Below, piece by piece: positions 16,812 through 25,381 of a stretch of DNA of 53,159 nt. Made by a program: the position numbers and the translations under genes. Source of the DNA: an uncultured Bacteroidota bacterium (GTDB lineage Bacteria; Bacteroidota; Bacteroidia; Chitinophagales; LD1); the NCBI GenBank assembly GCA_903861145.1, contig CAIOTH010000140.1, forward strand, positions 1 to 53,159, written 5' to 3'. How positions within the stretch are numbered: the first letter of the stretch is position 1; every line of letters starts with the position of its first letter. The notes under the pieces were generated by a model. That model saw only the letters and a list, made by a program, of their open reading frames with translations, ran no database searches and was not told the origin of the DNA.

Positions 16812-17942
16812 TTATTTCGGCCCAAAGTTGTTTTTAGAGAATACCATCCTCTCTATTTCGCTATCGTAAATTGGCCCGAGAGCAAGCCAATCATACCTTT
16901 CAGCGTATTGCCGGGTATTCATTACCCTGAGGTATTTTACATCCATAATGCGGTGCTGAATTTTATTCACAAGGTCATTTTCCTCATAAAAAAACGTGCT
17001 GTGAAACTGGTTGGGTATGTGTTCGGGATAGGCAAGCCTTTGGGGCAGTAGCGGAACGACATTGCAATACAAGGCTTCTATAACACTTGAGCCAAAAAAA
17101 TCCTGGTTAGATGTTACTGGCAGCAAATCGGCCATCCAAAGCCATTTCGCGTAATCTTCAAAGCTTTGGGCATAACCAAAGTGGATGATGTTTTCTGCAA
17201 GCCGCACTTTAGCCTCGTCAAAAATGGGCGGGCGATTGTCGTAATTCTCGCCTAAAACAATCAGTTTAAAATCAATGCCCCTATCAGCAATTTCGAAAAG
17301 CGCCTGAAAGAAACGCTCGGGGTTTTTATCGTATTCCCACCGGTGGTTCCATAAAATAACAGCGCGTTTGTGTTCGCCCCATTTTGCCGGCTTGTGGGCA
17401 TCGAATTTTTGAAGGTTTAAACCCAAAGGCAACACACTGCTTTTATGCGTGATTGTTTGCACTGTTCCCAAATTCTGATGGTCGGGAAAGGCTTTGAGGA
17501 ATTTAGGTAGTTCGCTTAGGAATGCCCGTTGGTGATACGCCGAGTTGAAGAAAACATGGTCAGCCGCCAATGCAGATGTATAATTGATAAAGGCATAGTG
17601 GTTATCGCGCTTTAACCTCACATCAGCATCAGTACTCGACCAGGGATAATTGAGTTGATTTTCGTGAAAGTAAATGGCTGTTGGAATATTATGCGACCAT
17701 GACCTTGCGAGCGATAAGAACAGATTTAAATCAATCATATCGGTGGCTAAAATCAAATCGGGCTTTTGTAACTCGGGGATTACAAGTTGAGCAAGGCTGA
17801 TAGCACCACCATGCATACGCCATTTCCAATGGCTACCACTAAGACTTAAAATTTCTATTTCGTGCTTACTGAACTGTTTATATTCCTCCGCCCATTTTTT
17901 ATGAGAGCCGCTATAGAATGGTTCGAGGAGAAGGATTTTCAT
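16812..17942 (-). CDS. tRNA-queuosine mannosyltransferase (GTDC1/QTMAN)-like glycosyltransferase
   Basis: Product of 376 residues from the ATG at 17942; an ATG at 17951 would add MYF, but the family begins right at MxILxxExFYxGSH. The N-terminal half matches the DUF3524/QTMAN domain of human GTDC1 segment by segment: EPFYSGSHKKW (7-17), HWKWR (38-42), LNLFLSLA (72-79), IYFHENQLNYP (90-100), ALAADHVFFNSAYH (124-137), KFLKAFPDH (147-155). The C-terminal half is a GT4-type GT-B domain (WNHRWEYDKNPERFF; SSVIEALYCNVVPLLP). Eukaryotic QTMAN mannosylates queuosine in tRNA-Asp; whether bacterial homologues do so is not settled to my knowledge. It follows dihydroorotase by 62 bases on the same strand; no queuosine genes are nearby. 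Confidence 0.8.
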   Translation of the reverse strand: MKILLLEPFYSGSHKKWAEEYKQFSKHEIEILSLSGSHWKWRMHGGAISLAQLVIPELQKPDLILATDMIDLNLFLSLARSWSHNIPTAIYFHENQLNYPWSSTDADVRLKRDNHYAFINYTSALAADHVFFNSAYHQRAFLSELPKFLKAFPDHQNLGTVQTITHKSSVLPLGLNLQKFDAHKPAKWGEHKRAVILWNHRWEYDKNPERFFQALFEIADRGIDFKLIVLGENYDNRPPIFDEAKVRLAENIIHFGYAQSFEDYAKWLWMADLLPVTSNQDFFGSSVIEALYCNVVPLLPQRLAYPEHIPNQFHSTFFYEENDLVNKIQHRIMDVKYLRVMNTRQYAERYDWLALGPIYDSEIERMVFSKNNFGPK

Positions 17943-17951
17943 AAAATACAT

Positions 17952-17981
17952 TTAGCCACAAAGACACTAAGGCACAAAGAA
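17952..17981. repeat. CACAAAG-type dispersed intergenic repeat, copy 1
   Basis: The sequence TAGCCACAAAGACACTAAGG, continuing with CACAAAGAA, lies between the QTMAN-like gene and dihydroorotase. A second copy with one base inserted lies at 40731-40759. Such words recur between genes in many Bacteroidota genomes; function unknown. Confidence 0.6.
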
Positions 17982-18004
17982 TACATATTAACGGAGCTGT
18001 AAGT

Positions 18005-19348
18005 TTAGTTTCTGTCAAACATCAACCTCTCTCCCATTTTTTCTTCGTTGAACTGGCCGTTATCATAAACCAGGTTTCCGTTTACAAAAGTTTGCATTAC
18101 CTGGCCTTTAAATTCGTGGCCTTCCAAAGGGCTCCATCCGCATTTGTAAAGTATGTTCTCTTTATTAACTGCCCAGTGCCTATCGGTATTCAACAAAACC
18201 AGGTCGGCCATATACCCTTCGCGGAGGTAACCGCGTTCTTTAATATCAAAACACTCAGCCGGTTTATGGCACATCTTTTCAATAATCTTCTCTAAAGATA
18301 TTTTGCCCTGGTGATGAAACTCAAGCATCATATTTAAAGAGTGTTGCAACAGGGGCAAGCCTGATGGGGCTTTGTTATACAGGTTATCTTTCTCGGCTAA
18401 AGTATGTGGGGCATGGTCAGTAGCAATAATGTCCAGCCGGTCATCAAGTAAGGCTTCGAACAAAGCTTTCTTATGGTGAGCCTCTTTAATTGCAGGGTTG
18501 CATTTTATTTTGCTGCCTAGTTTTTCGTAATCGTTTTTATCAAACCACAGGTGGTGAACGCAAACTTCGGCGGTGATTCGTTTATCTTTTAAAGGAATAT
18601 CATTTCTAAAAAGCTTCAATTCATCAGCGGTTGAAATATGCAGAATGTGTAGGCGGGTGTTATACTTTTTTGCCAGCTCAACCGCAAGGCTTGAAGAGTT
18701 GAGGCAAACTTCTTCATTTCGTATTTCGGGATGACATTCGAAAGGGATTTTTTCGCCATAGCGCTCCATATACATTTGCAGGCGCTCTTTTACCAGTCTG
18801 TCATCTTCGCAATGGGTTGCAATTAGAATGTCGTTGCGACGGCTAAACACTTTTTCTAAAACCTCGCGGCTATCTACCAACATATCACCAGTTGAGGAGC
18901 CCATAAAAATTTTAATGCCACATACTTTGGTTTTATCAACCTTCAGCAATTCGTCGAAATTGGTGAGGTTGGTGCCCATAAAAAATGAGTAGTTAGCCAA
19001 AGATGTTTTTGAAGCAATAGTGTATTTGTCTTCCAGCAGTTGAATAGTGGTAGCCGGTGGCTGGGTATTGGGCATTTCCATAAATGAGGTAACCCCACCT
19101 GATATGCCCGCTTTAGCCTCTGTATAAATAGTTGCCTTCTGGGTAAGCCCCGGTTCGCGAAAGTGTACCTGGTCATCTATAATTCCAGGCATCAGGTAAT
19201 CACCCTCAGCATCAAGCTCAGTGACTTTAAATTTTACATCAAACTGCGGGTCAATGCGCTCAATCCGATTTCCTTTAACCAATAAATCGGACGTCCGAAT
19301 TTGACCCTCGTTAATAATTTTGGCGTTGCGTATTACGTAATTACCCAT
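18005..19348 (-). CDS. pyrC: Dihydroorotase (class I type)
   Basis: Product of 447 residues, normal for class I dihydroorotase, the zinc amidohydrolase that cyclises carbamoyl-aspartate to dihydroorotate in pyrimidine synthesis. Landmarks: MPGIIDDQVHFREPG (53-67), the probable carboxylated Lys in CGIKIFMGSSTG (near 146-157), metal His in ATHCEDD and LHILHIST, and the catalytic Asp in IATDHAPHT. The first His of the usual HxH metal motif is Gln (DQVHFRE); I recall the same in other Bacteroidota dihydroorotases, so it is probably lineage-typical and not a sign of inactivity. No other pyr genes adjoin. Its -7 box appears to be at 19365-19372. Confidence 0.88.
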   Translation of the reverse strand: MGNYVIRNAKIINEGQIRTSDLLVKGNRIERIDPQFDVKFKVTELDAEGDYLMPGIIDDQVHFREPGLTQKATIYTEAKAGISGGVTSFMEMPNTQPPATTIQLLEDKYTIASKTSLANYSFFMGTNLTNFDELLKVDKTKVCGIKIFMGSSTGDMLVDSREVLEKVFSRRNDILIATHCEDDRLVKERLQMYMERYGEKIPFECHPEIRNEEVCLNSSSLAVELAKKYNTRLHILHISTADELKLFRNDIPLKDKRITAEVCVHHLWFDKNDYEKLGSKIKCNPAIKEAHHKKALFEALLDDRLDIIATDHAPHTLAEKDNLYNKAPSGLPLLQHSLNMMLEFHHQGKISLEKIIEKMCHKPAECFDIKERGYLREGYMADLVLLNTDRHWAVNKENILYKCGWSPLEGHEFKGQVMQTFVNGNLVYDNGQFNEEKMGERLMFDRN

Positions 19349-19364
19349 GTATAACTTTGAGCTG

Positions 19365-19372
19365 CGAAATTA
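19365..19372 (-). promoter_or_regulatory. -7 box of dihydroorotase
   Basis: Reads TAATTTCG then CAG on the minus strand, a one-base variant of TAnnTTTG, 16 bases upstream of the ATG, which implies a very short leader. Confidence 0.4.
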
Positions 19373-19437
19373 GTTGAAAGCTTATAAACTTTTGAAGGAG
19401 TTATAAAAAGGCCAGCGATACTCCTTTTCGATTAAAT

Positions 19438-19473
19438 AAAAACGGCCCCTTGGTTTAAGGAGCCGCTTTTTAT
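19438..19473. terminator. Bidirectional terminator
   Basis: Stem CGGC-C-CCTT / AAGG-A-GCCG with loop GGTTT (19443-19465, one internal mismatch), A run on the left and T run on the right. It lies just past the stop of the minus gene at 19489 and separates it from dihydroorotase. Confidence 0.75.
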
Positions 19474-19488
19474 CGAGTGCTAGCAAGT

Positions 19489-19887
19489 TTATTCGCCTTT
19501 GTGGCCCTGGCCTTCGCGCTGAGCTCTTGCTGCCTTTACCTTTTCCAATTGCTCAGGAGTTAGTATGCCTTTTAACTGCACTTCCTCCTGATCCTTTATG
19601 GCTTTGAATTTTGCCTTCACATCATCGCCTTCTCCACCGCTTTTCCTAAGTGCATCGCGTTGAGCAACTGAGTTTTTAGTTACTTCCAGTACTTTGTTAT
19701 ATTGGTCAGGAGATAATTGAGCTACGGCGTTGATTTTATCAGCCTGAGCTTTTGCACGCTCTTCGGCGGTAGCGCGAGGAGCCATTTTAGAGTTAGGAGT
19801 TGCAGCACCCGGAGTTGCTGATTGTTGAGCAAAAGCCCCGAAAGTTGCGAAAGCCATTGCTGCGCTTAAAATGATTGTTTTTTTCAT
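19489..19887 (-). CDS. Small periplasmic protein with Spy/CpxP-like LTPEQ motif
   Basis: Product of 132 residues from the ATG at 19887, which starts a clean signal peptide (MKKTIILSAAMAFATFGAFAQ); an upstream ATG at 19923 would put 12 charged residues before it and overlaps the -7 box. The mature protein is highly charged and helical, with QLSPDQYNKVLEV and ILTPEQLEKVKAAR, two copies of an L(S/T)P(D/E)Q helix motif similar to those of Spy/CpxP/LTXXQ periplasmic chaperone-like proteins. Pro/Ala-rich linker after the signal. A stress or chaperone role is inference. Single gene with its own terminator. Confidence 0.7.
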   Translation of the reverse strand: MKKTIILSAAMAFATFGAFAQQSATPGAATPNSKMAPRATAEERAKAQADKINAVAQLSPDQYNKVLEVTKNSVAQRDALRKSGGEGDDVKAKFKAIKDQEEVQLKGILTPEQLEKVKAARAQREGQGHKGE

Positions 19888-19922
19888 TGGTTTTGTTTTT
19901 ATTTTCAATTTTAAAGGTAGCA

Positions 19923-19950
19923 TAAAGGTAAAATTTAAATGCGCATTTAA
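19923..19950 (-). promoter_or_regulatory. Promoter with internal palindrome for the LTPEQ-motif gene
   Basis: Minus-strand -7 box TACCTTTA (19923-19930) with the perfect 16-bp palindrome TTAAATGCGCATTTAA (19935-19950) four bases upstream, in the spacer where a dimeric regulator could bind. No regulator gene is nearby. Confidence 0.4.
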
Positions 19951-20067
19951 CTTATGTTAGAAAAACAACCTCCGCTTTTTCGGTAAAGCCCTCTAATTCA
20001 TCGGCAGGCAAGTCTGCATAAGGAGTTATACCTTGTACCTGTGGGTATTAACAATCAGTTTATTATC

Positions 20068-20075
20068 TATTTTTG
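20068..20075 (+). promoter_or_regulatory. -7 box of the PNGase F-like gene
   Basis: TATTTTTG then CGCC, a perfect TAnnTTTG, 34 bases before the ATG at 20110. It shows that the in-frame GTG at 20041 lies upstream of the transcript and cannot be the start. Confidence 0.6.
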
Positions 20076-20109
20076 CGCCACATCCGTCTTTAGAAAAAAT
20101 CAACTTAAA

Positions 20110-22320
20110 ATGAAGAAATACATTTACCTCATAGCCGTTTTGTGCGTTTTTAGTTTTGCCCACGTTAATGGTGCTGTTGGCGATACCACCTGGGTGCAAT
20201 CATTTCATGGCGATTTTACTAATTATGGCGCATTTGACACTGCTGTTGTTTTTCCGGATAGTTCGACCTCTTACCGTAAAATTTACATGATTATCACTAT
20301 TGGCGAATATACCTGTACTGCGGGCTCGCAATATTGCCATCAATGGGATTATGATATTGAAAATTATGTAATGACCCCGCGTGGAGATACTTTGGAAATT
20401 GGCCGCTTTATTACCCCGTATGCCACTTCGGGTACACCTGGCTTTACCTCAACCTGGCAGCAGCATTATATTTACGACGTAACCGATTATTATAAGATAC
20501 TGAGAGATTCGGCCTTAATGCGTATTTTCTATTCAGGCTATTCGTGGGGTTTTACCGGTGATGTGAAATTTGCGTTTATTGAGGGAACACCCGAGCGCAA
20601 TGTTATAGGTTACGATAAGCTTTGGAATAATACCTATACATATGGTAACACTGCCAGTGTTATTGATAGCAGTGTTAAACCATATACCCTTACAGCACCA
20701 AGCGGCACTCAATCGGCCGAAATGAAATTTTTGATAACCGGGCACGGTTCAGATAACACTTCGGGATGTTGCGAGTTTGACAATACCGGGGTTGGCCATA
20801 CTTACACGGTTTTGGCTAATAACAATACGGTAGCCAGCTATAATATGAATGTGAACTGCGGCATGAGCGAATTATATCCACAAGGAGGTACGTGGTTATA
20901 TGGCAGGGCAGGTAACTGGTGCCCGGGTGGTTCGGTGCAATTGGGGCAATATCCTTTAACGGGTGTAACCGGTGGTAGCCAATATACTACCGACGTTAAT
21001 TTTGATGATAGTTACGATGGTGGTGGTGCTTACGGTATTTATAAAATAGCGAGCGCTGTATTTTATTATGGTGGTTTAAATAAAACACTAGATGCATCGC
21101 TTGATGATATTATTGCGCCTACCAATTTTGAATGGTACCGCCGGGAAAACCCACGTGTAAGCGTACCGGTAATAAAAGTGCGCAATACCGGTGCTACTAC
21201 TATTACCTCAATGCTTATATCTTATGGGGTAAAAGACTCGGTTGCAACTGAGTACATCTGGACCGGTTCACTTGCTCCATTAACAGATACTACAATTACT
21301 TTACCGGCTATACCGGCGCTTACAAATTTATCGTTAAACGCAGTTACCGGTACACATACTTTTAAGGCTGAAATACAGCAGGTAAACGGTTTGGCTGACG
21401 ATGACCACAGTAACGATACGCTGACATCGCAGTTTTTAGTTGCACCTAAATGGCCTTATTCATTCCTTATTAAACTGAAGACAAGTTCGATAGGCGCTGA
21501 CGGTAGTTTTGGAACCAGCCCTGCCGATGCAAGCTGGCAAATTACCGATGCCAATAATAATGTTGTGGCTTCGCGCAGCAATGCTAATGTTACTACCACT
21601 TATTTTGATACAGTGACACTACACTCGGGCAGCTTTTATACGTTATCGGTTAGTACCTCACAGTGCTATGGTTTAAACTGGTGGGCACTTGCCGGGCAAA
21701 CGGGATATACATCGGGCTCTATTGGTGTAGTAAATTATATGGGTGGCGGCGCGCTTTTGAATCTTAACGGCACTTCAAATTCTGGGCAGTTTTTAGATGA
21801 TTTTGGTTGCGGTTTTGTGCAGTATTTTACTACACTTGGCCAGTGCCACCAACCTACACCTGTAATAACAAGAACCGGTGACACTTTAACCGCATCAGCG
21901 GGTGTAACCTATCAATGGTATAAAGATGGCAATCCTATTAACGGAGCTACTAACCGAATTTATACCGCTGGAGTTGTTGACGGTAACTATACCGTTGAAG
22001 TTACCGGTGCAGGCGGCTGTAGCGCTACATCGGCTTCATTACCATTTATGAGCACAGGCACTAATGATTTATCAGTATTAGCGGCAACAGTATCGGTATT
22101 TCCGAACCCTGCCCGCGAATCTTTTAACCTGGTTGTAGGTGCTGAATTAACCGGCACCAACTATGAATTATATGAAATGACCGGCAGGAAGGTTCTGTCA
22201 GGAACAATAGGGGATGAGGTTACTACAATACCTGTGCGTGATATTTCTTCAGGTATATACATTGTTAACATTAGCAATGGCATGGGCAGTATTACGAAGC
22301 GTTTGATAATACAGAAATAG
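20110..22320 (+). CDS. Secreted PNGase F-like peptide-N-glycosidase with T9SS type A tail
   Basis: Product of 736 residues with a signal peptide (MKKYIYLIAVLCVFSFAHVNG). Residues about 24-345 match both beta domains of PNGase F from Elizabethkingia: CHQWDYDIENYV-EIGRFITPY (76-104) against CDEWDRYANVYV-EIGRFITPY, and CCEFDNTGVGHTY (220-232) and RAGNWCPG (266-273) against CAEWCFRTHTI and RAGWCPG. Thus the catalytic Asp60 (Asp80 here) and Glu206 (Glu222) are kept; Arg61 is Tyr and the Glu118 site seems to be in YSGYSWG, without Glu. The enzyme family cuts N-glycans from Asn. Two further beta domains (345-560), an Ig-like domain (about 590-655) and a Por secretion tail (VSVFPNPARESFNL to the end) follow. 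Confidence 0.8.
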   Translation: MKKYIYLIAVLCVFSFAHVNGAVGDTTWVQSFHGDFTNYGAFDTAVVFPDSSTSYRKIYMIITIGEYTCTAGSQYCHQWDYDIENYVMTPRGDTLEIGRFITPYATSGTPGFTSTWQQHYIYDVTDYYKILRDSALMRIFYSGYSWGFTGDVKFAFIEGTPERNVIGYDKLWNNTYTYGNTASVIDSSVKPYTLTAPSGTQSAEMKFLITGHGSDNTSGCCEFDNTGVGHTYTVLANNNTVASYNMNVNCGMSELYPQGGTWLYGRAGNWCPGGSVQLGQYPLTGVTGGSQYTTDVNFDDSYDGGGAYGIYKIASAVFYYGGLNKTLDASLDDIIAPTNFEWYRRENPRVSVPVIKVRNTGATTITSMLISYGVKDSVATEYIWTGSLAPLTDTTITLPAIPALTNLSLNAVTGTHTFKAEIQQVNGLADDDHSNDTLTSQFLVAPKWPYSFLIKLKTSSIGADGSFGTSPADASWQITDANNNVVASRSNANVTTTYFDTVTLHSGSFYTLSVSTSQCYGLNWWALAGQTGYTSGSIGVVNYMGGGALLNLNGTSNSGQFLDDFGCGFVQYFTTLGQCHQPTPVITRTGDTLTASAGVTYQWYKDGNPINGATNRIYTAGVVDGNYTVEVTGAGGCSATSASLPFMSTGTNDLSVLAATVSVFPNPARESFNLVVGAELTGTNYELYEMTGRKVLSGTIGDEVTTIPVRDISSGIYIVNISNGMGSITKRLIIQK

Positions 22321-22490
22321 GCGCATCGCATAAAGCTGAATGACAGGTAATAGCTTGCCGTTCAGGAAATAAATATTTGTCTTTTTACAAGTAACCTAAA
22401 GGTGTTTATTAGGATTCAATCCTTATATTCGGGCGGCTTTAGAAATTTTACTTCTGAAGTGGGCTGAGTGTCCATCAATGTTTAATATAC

Positions 22491-23864
22491 ATGAAGCACT
22501 TTAAACAAGTCGAAATTTACATTGCTGAAAAGGAAACGGCGAAGCTGACGGCCTTTTTGGAGGCTATTAAGTACGATGAGATATTAACCATCCTCGAAAG
22601 GCTTGATGACGAGAGAAAGGCCATAGTTTTTGAGTGCCTGGACGAATACATAGCCATAAAATGCTTTAAAGTATTACCCGAAAAAACCCGGCAAACGCTG
22701 ATTAGGGAGATGCATCATGAGCGGGCGGCTAAGTTGCTAAACAGCCTGCCGGATGACGACTTAACTTCGCTTGTTGAAGGCTTACCCAGCCGGGTGGTAA
22801 ATGAACTACTGAAATTATTAAGTGACGAAAACCGGCGAACCCTGCTTTCACTTTTGGGGTATCCGGAAAACTCGGTAGGCCGTTTGATGACGCCGCACTA
22901 CGTAGCGGTAAAAGAGAACTGGTCCATTCAGGATGCGTTTACTTATATCCGGTATCATGGCCAAAACTCGGAAACCGTGAACATTATTTACGTGTTGGAT
23001 GATAACGGCGTTTTGATAGATGATATACGCATGCAGGAGTTTTTGTTTGTGGAGCCCACCACCAAAGTAAACCAGATAATGGATCACCGGTTTTTAGCAC
23101 TATCAGTAAATGATGACCAGGTTGAGGCTATTAAGTTGTTTAGAAAAAATAATCGCTTTGCGCTGCCGGTAATTGATGCTAATGGCATTATGCTGGGTAT
23201 TGTAACCATTGATGATGTGCTGCGTTTGGCTGAGGCTGAAGACACCGAGGATATACAAAAGATAGGTGGTTCGGAAGCACTGGATGAACCGTACAATACT
23301 ATCTCGTTTTTTAGTTTGATTAAGAAACGTGCCGGTTGGCTTATCATACTTTTTTTGGGCGAAATGCTAACGGCAACTGCCATGGGATTTTTTCAGGATG
23401 AAATAAGCAAGGCTGTTGTCTTGGCCTTATTCATTCCGCTTATTATTTCAAGCGGGGGTAATTCGGGTTCACAGGCATCTTCTATCATCATTCGTGCTAT
23501 GGCCTTAGGCGAAGTAACATTTGCGGACTGGTGGCGCGTAATGCGGCGCGAAATATTTTCGGGCCTGATATTAGGAGCTATCCTCGGTTCGGTTGGTTTT
23601 TTGCGTATTTTTTTATGGCAGCAATTGCACCTTTTTAATTACGGCATACACTGGTTACTGGTAAGCTTTACTATTTTCTTTGCACTGGTTGGGGTTGTTA
23701 CCTGGGGTACCATTGCTGGCTCCATGTTACCTATTGTTTTGAAAAAAGCAGGCGCCGACCCTGCTGCCTCCTCCGCTCCTTTTGTTGCTACGCTTGTAGA
23801 TGTTACCGGCTTGATAATTTACTTCTCAGTAGCCTACGTTATTTTGAAAGGGACGTTGTTGTAA
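22491..23864 (+). CDS. mgtE: Magnesium transporter MgtE
   Basis: Product of 457 residues, normal length. Order: helical MgtE N domain (about 5-130, with repeated LPDDDLTSLVEGLP type helices), two CBS domains (about 135-255: SVGRLMTPHYVAV, FALPVIDANGIMLGIVTIDDVL), the plug helix, then five membrane helices (about 280-457). Hallmarks: SSGGNSGSQASSIIIRAMALGE and GADPAASSAPFVATLVDVTGLIIYF, which line the Mg2+ pore. It is a Mg2+-gated Mg2+ channel of the inner membrane. Single gene; no Mg2+ riboswitch is evident upstream. Its stop lies 11 bases from the stop of the convergent hexosaminidase. Confidence 0.95.
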   Translation: MKHFKQVEIYIAEKETAKLTAFLEAIKYDEILTILERLDDERKAIVFECLDEYIAIKCFKVLPEKTRQTLIREMHHERAAKLLNSLPDDDLTSLVEGLPSRVVNELLKLLSDENRRTLLSLLGYPENSVGRLMTPHYVAVKENWSIQDAFTYIRYHGQNSETVNIIYVLDDNGVLIDDIRMQEFLFVEPTTKVNQIMDHRFLALSVNDDQVEAIKLFRKNNRFALPVIDANGIMLGIVTIDDVLRLAEAEDTEDIQKIGGSEALDEPYNTISFFSLIKKRAGWLIILFLGEMLTATAMGFFQDEISKAVVLALFIPLIISSGGNSGSQASSIIIRAMALGEVTFADWWRVMRREIFSGLILGAILGSVGFLRIFLWQQLHLFNYGIHWLLVSFTIFFALVGVVTWGTIAGSMLPIVLKKAGADPAASSAPFVATLVDVTGLIIYFSVAYVILKGTLL

Positions 23865-23875
23865 CACACAGTTTT

Positions 23876-25381
23876 CTATTTCAATGTAGCGGAATTATCA
23901 AGCCTCTTTTTAAAGTCCTTATAATTTCTATTTTTTGACCACAGTGCTTCCGCCATTGCTGTAAGACGCGGCATTATTTGATGGTGTAATTGTTTTTCAT
24001 CAGCAATGTATTCAGTCCAAACACTGGCTTGCCCGCCCAAAATAAGTTTGCGGCTTTCGGGAGTTATGGATTTGGTATAGAGGTTGAATTTATAAACCCT
24101 GCTTAGTTCAAGATATAGCATCCACCACACAGCTTTTTTCTCGCGTCTGTATTGAGGGTAATCGAAATAGCAATACCAACGAGGAGTCATAATTACTTCG
24201 TTGCCATGTGCCAATGCCTTTACCCCGGCACTTTTATCGAGCCAACTCATTACGATTACGCTGTTACTTAAGCCTCCCTTTACAATTTCGCCCCAGCCTA
24301 TACAGCGTTTGCCTTTAAGGGCCAAATAGTCTTCAATCTTTTTCAGAAAAAAATGCTGCAACTCTTCTTCATTTTTTAGGCCTTCTTTTTTTATTAAGGC
24401 CTGCACCTGCTCGCTATGCATCCATGCATATTTAGGCGCCTCATCGCCACCCATGTGAATGAGGTTAGATGGGAACAACACACATACTTCATCTAAAACA
24501 TTTTTCAAAAACTGAAAGGTGCTATCGCTTGGACAATAAATATCTGTTTTAATGCCCCAGGCAGTTGGAACATTTTTAGGAAGGTTAGGATTGCACGAAA
24601 GAAATGGATATGCCGCAATTGCCGCCGATGAATGGCCTGGCAATTCAATTTCGGGAATAATGGTAATGAACCGCTCAGCGGCATAGGCCACAATTTCCTT
24701 TATATCATCCTGTGTGTAAAAGCCACCATATTTTGAACCATATTTTTCGGTACGCCACGCTCCTACCTCGGTTAGGCGCGGGTATTTCTTTATCTCAATT
24801 CTCCACCCCTGGTCATCGGTAAGGTGCCAATGAAAAACGTTCATTTTTAATTGGGCCATGATGTCTATATATTGCTTCACAACTTCTTTGCTGAAAAAAT
24901 GCCGAGATACATCTAACAGCATCCCCCGGTAACCAAACTGCGGGGTATCGGTTATTTCCATACAAGGGATTTCGTACGACAATACCGAATTGACGAATAA
25001 TTGAGTAGCTGTTTGGCAGCCATAAAACAAGCCCTTTGCAGTGTGGCTTTGTATTATTATCGAATCGACAAATACGCGAAGCGAATAACTTTCGTCGGTC
25101 AACGAATCGCTTTGAGAGGGTAAAATCCTTAGAATAATATTTTTTGCAACCGGTGTTGTACCGGGTACCTTCCATTGCTTAGAGCCAAATAAGCAGTTGG
25201 CAAAGTAGCGCGCAATCGGCGTAAGCCTATTATCATTGCCATAGGTTTTTATAGAAAGTCCGTTTTTAAAGTTCAGAAAACCTGATTTCAATTCAACCTT
25301 GTTGGGCTTCGGAATTACAGGAATATCTTGCGAGAAAACGAACAGCGGAAATATTACAGCGAAGAAAAAAATGTATTTCAT
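23876..25381 (-). CDS. Beta-N-acetylhexosaminidase, GH20
   Basis: Product of 501 residues with a signal peptide (MKYIFFFAVIFPLFVFSQ). Residues about 20-145 are the GH20 N-terminal (GH20b) domain; 150-480 the catalytic barrel, with YRGMLLDVSRHF (151-162), FHWHLTDDQGWRIEIKKYPRLTEVGAWR (183-210) and the Asp-Glu pair in HMGGDEAPKYAW (D313, E314). It removes terminal GlcNAc/GalNAc from glycans or chitooligosaccharides in the periplasm or at the surface. Its ATG overlaps the stop of the glycerophosphodiesterase gene (ATGA), so the two are translationally coupled, which is an unexpected pairing of substrates. Confidence 0.92.
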   Translation of the reverse strand: MKYIFFFAVIFPLFVFSQDIPVIPKPNKVELKSGFLNFKNGLSIKTYGNDNRLTPIARYFANCLFGSKQWKVPGTTPVAKNIILRILPSQSDSLTDESYSLRVFVDSIIIQSHTAKGLFYGCQTATQLFVNSVLSYEIPCMEITDTPQFGYRGMLLDVSRHFFSKEVVKQYIDIMAQLKMNVFHWHLTDDQGWRIEIKKYPRLTEVGAWRTEKYGSKYGGFYTQDDIKEIVAYAAERFITIIPEIELPGHSSAAIAAYPFLSCNPNLPKNVPTAWGIKTDIYCPSDSTFQFLKNVLDEVCVLFPSNLIHMGGDEAPKYAWMHSEQVQALIKKEGLKNEEELQHFFLKKIEDYLALKGKRCIGWGEIVKGGLSNSVIVMSWLDKSAGVKALAHGNEVIMTPRWYCYFDYPQYRREKKAVWWMLYLELSRVYKFNLYTKSITPESRKLILGGQASVWTEYIADEKQLHHQIMPRLTAMAEALWSKNRNYKDFKKRLDNSATLK

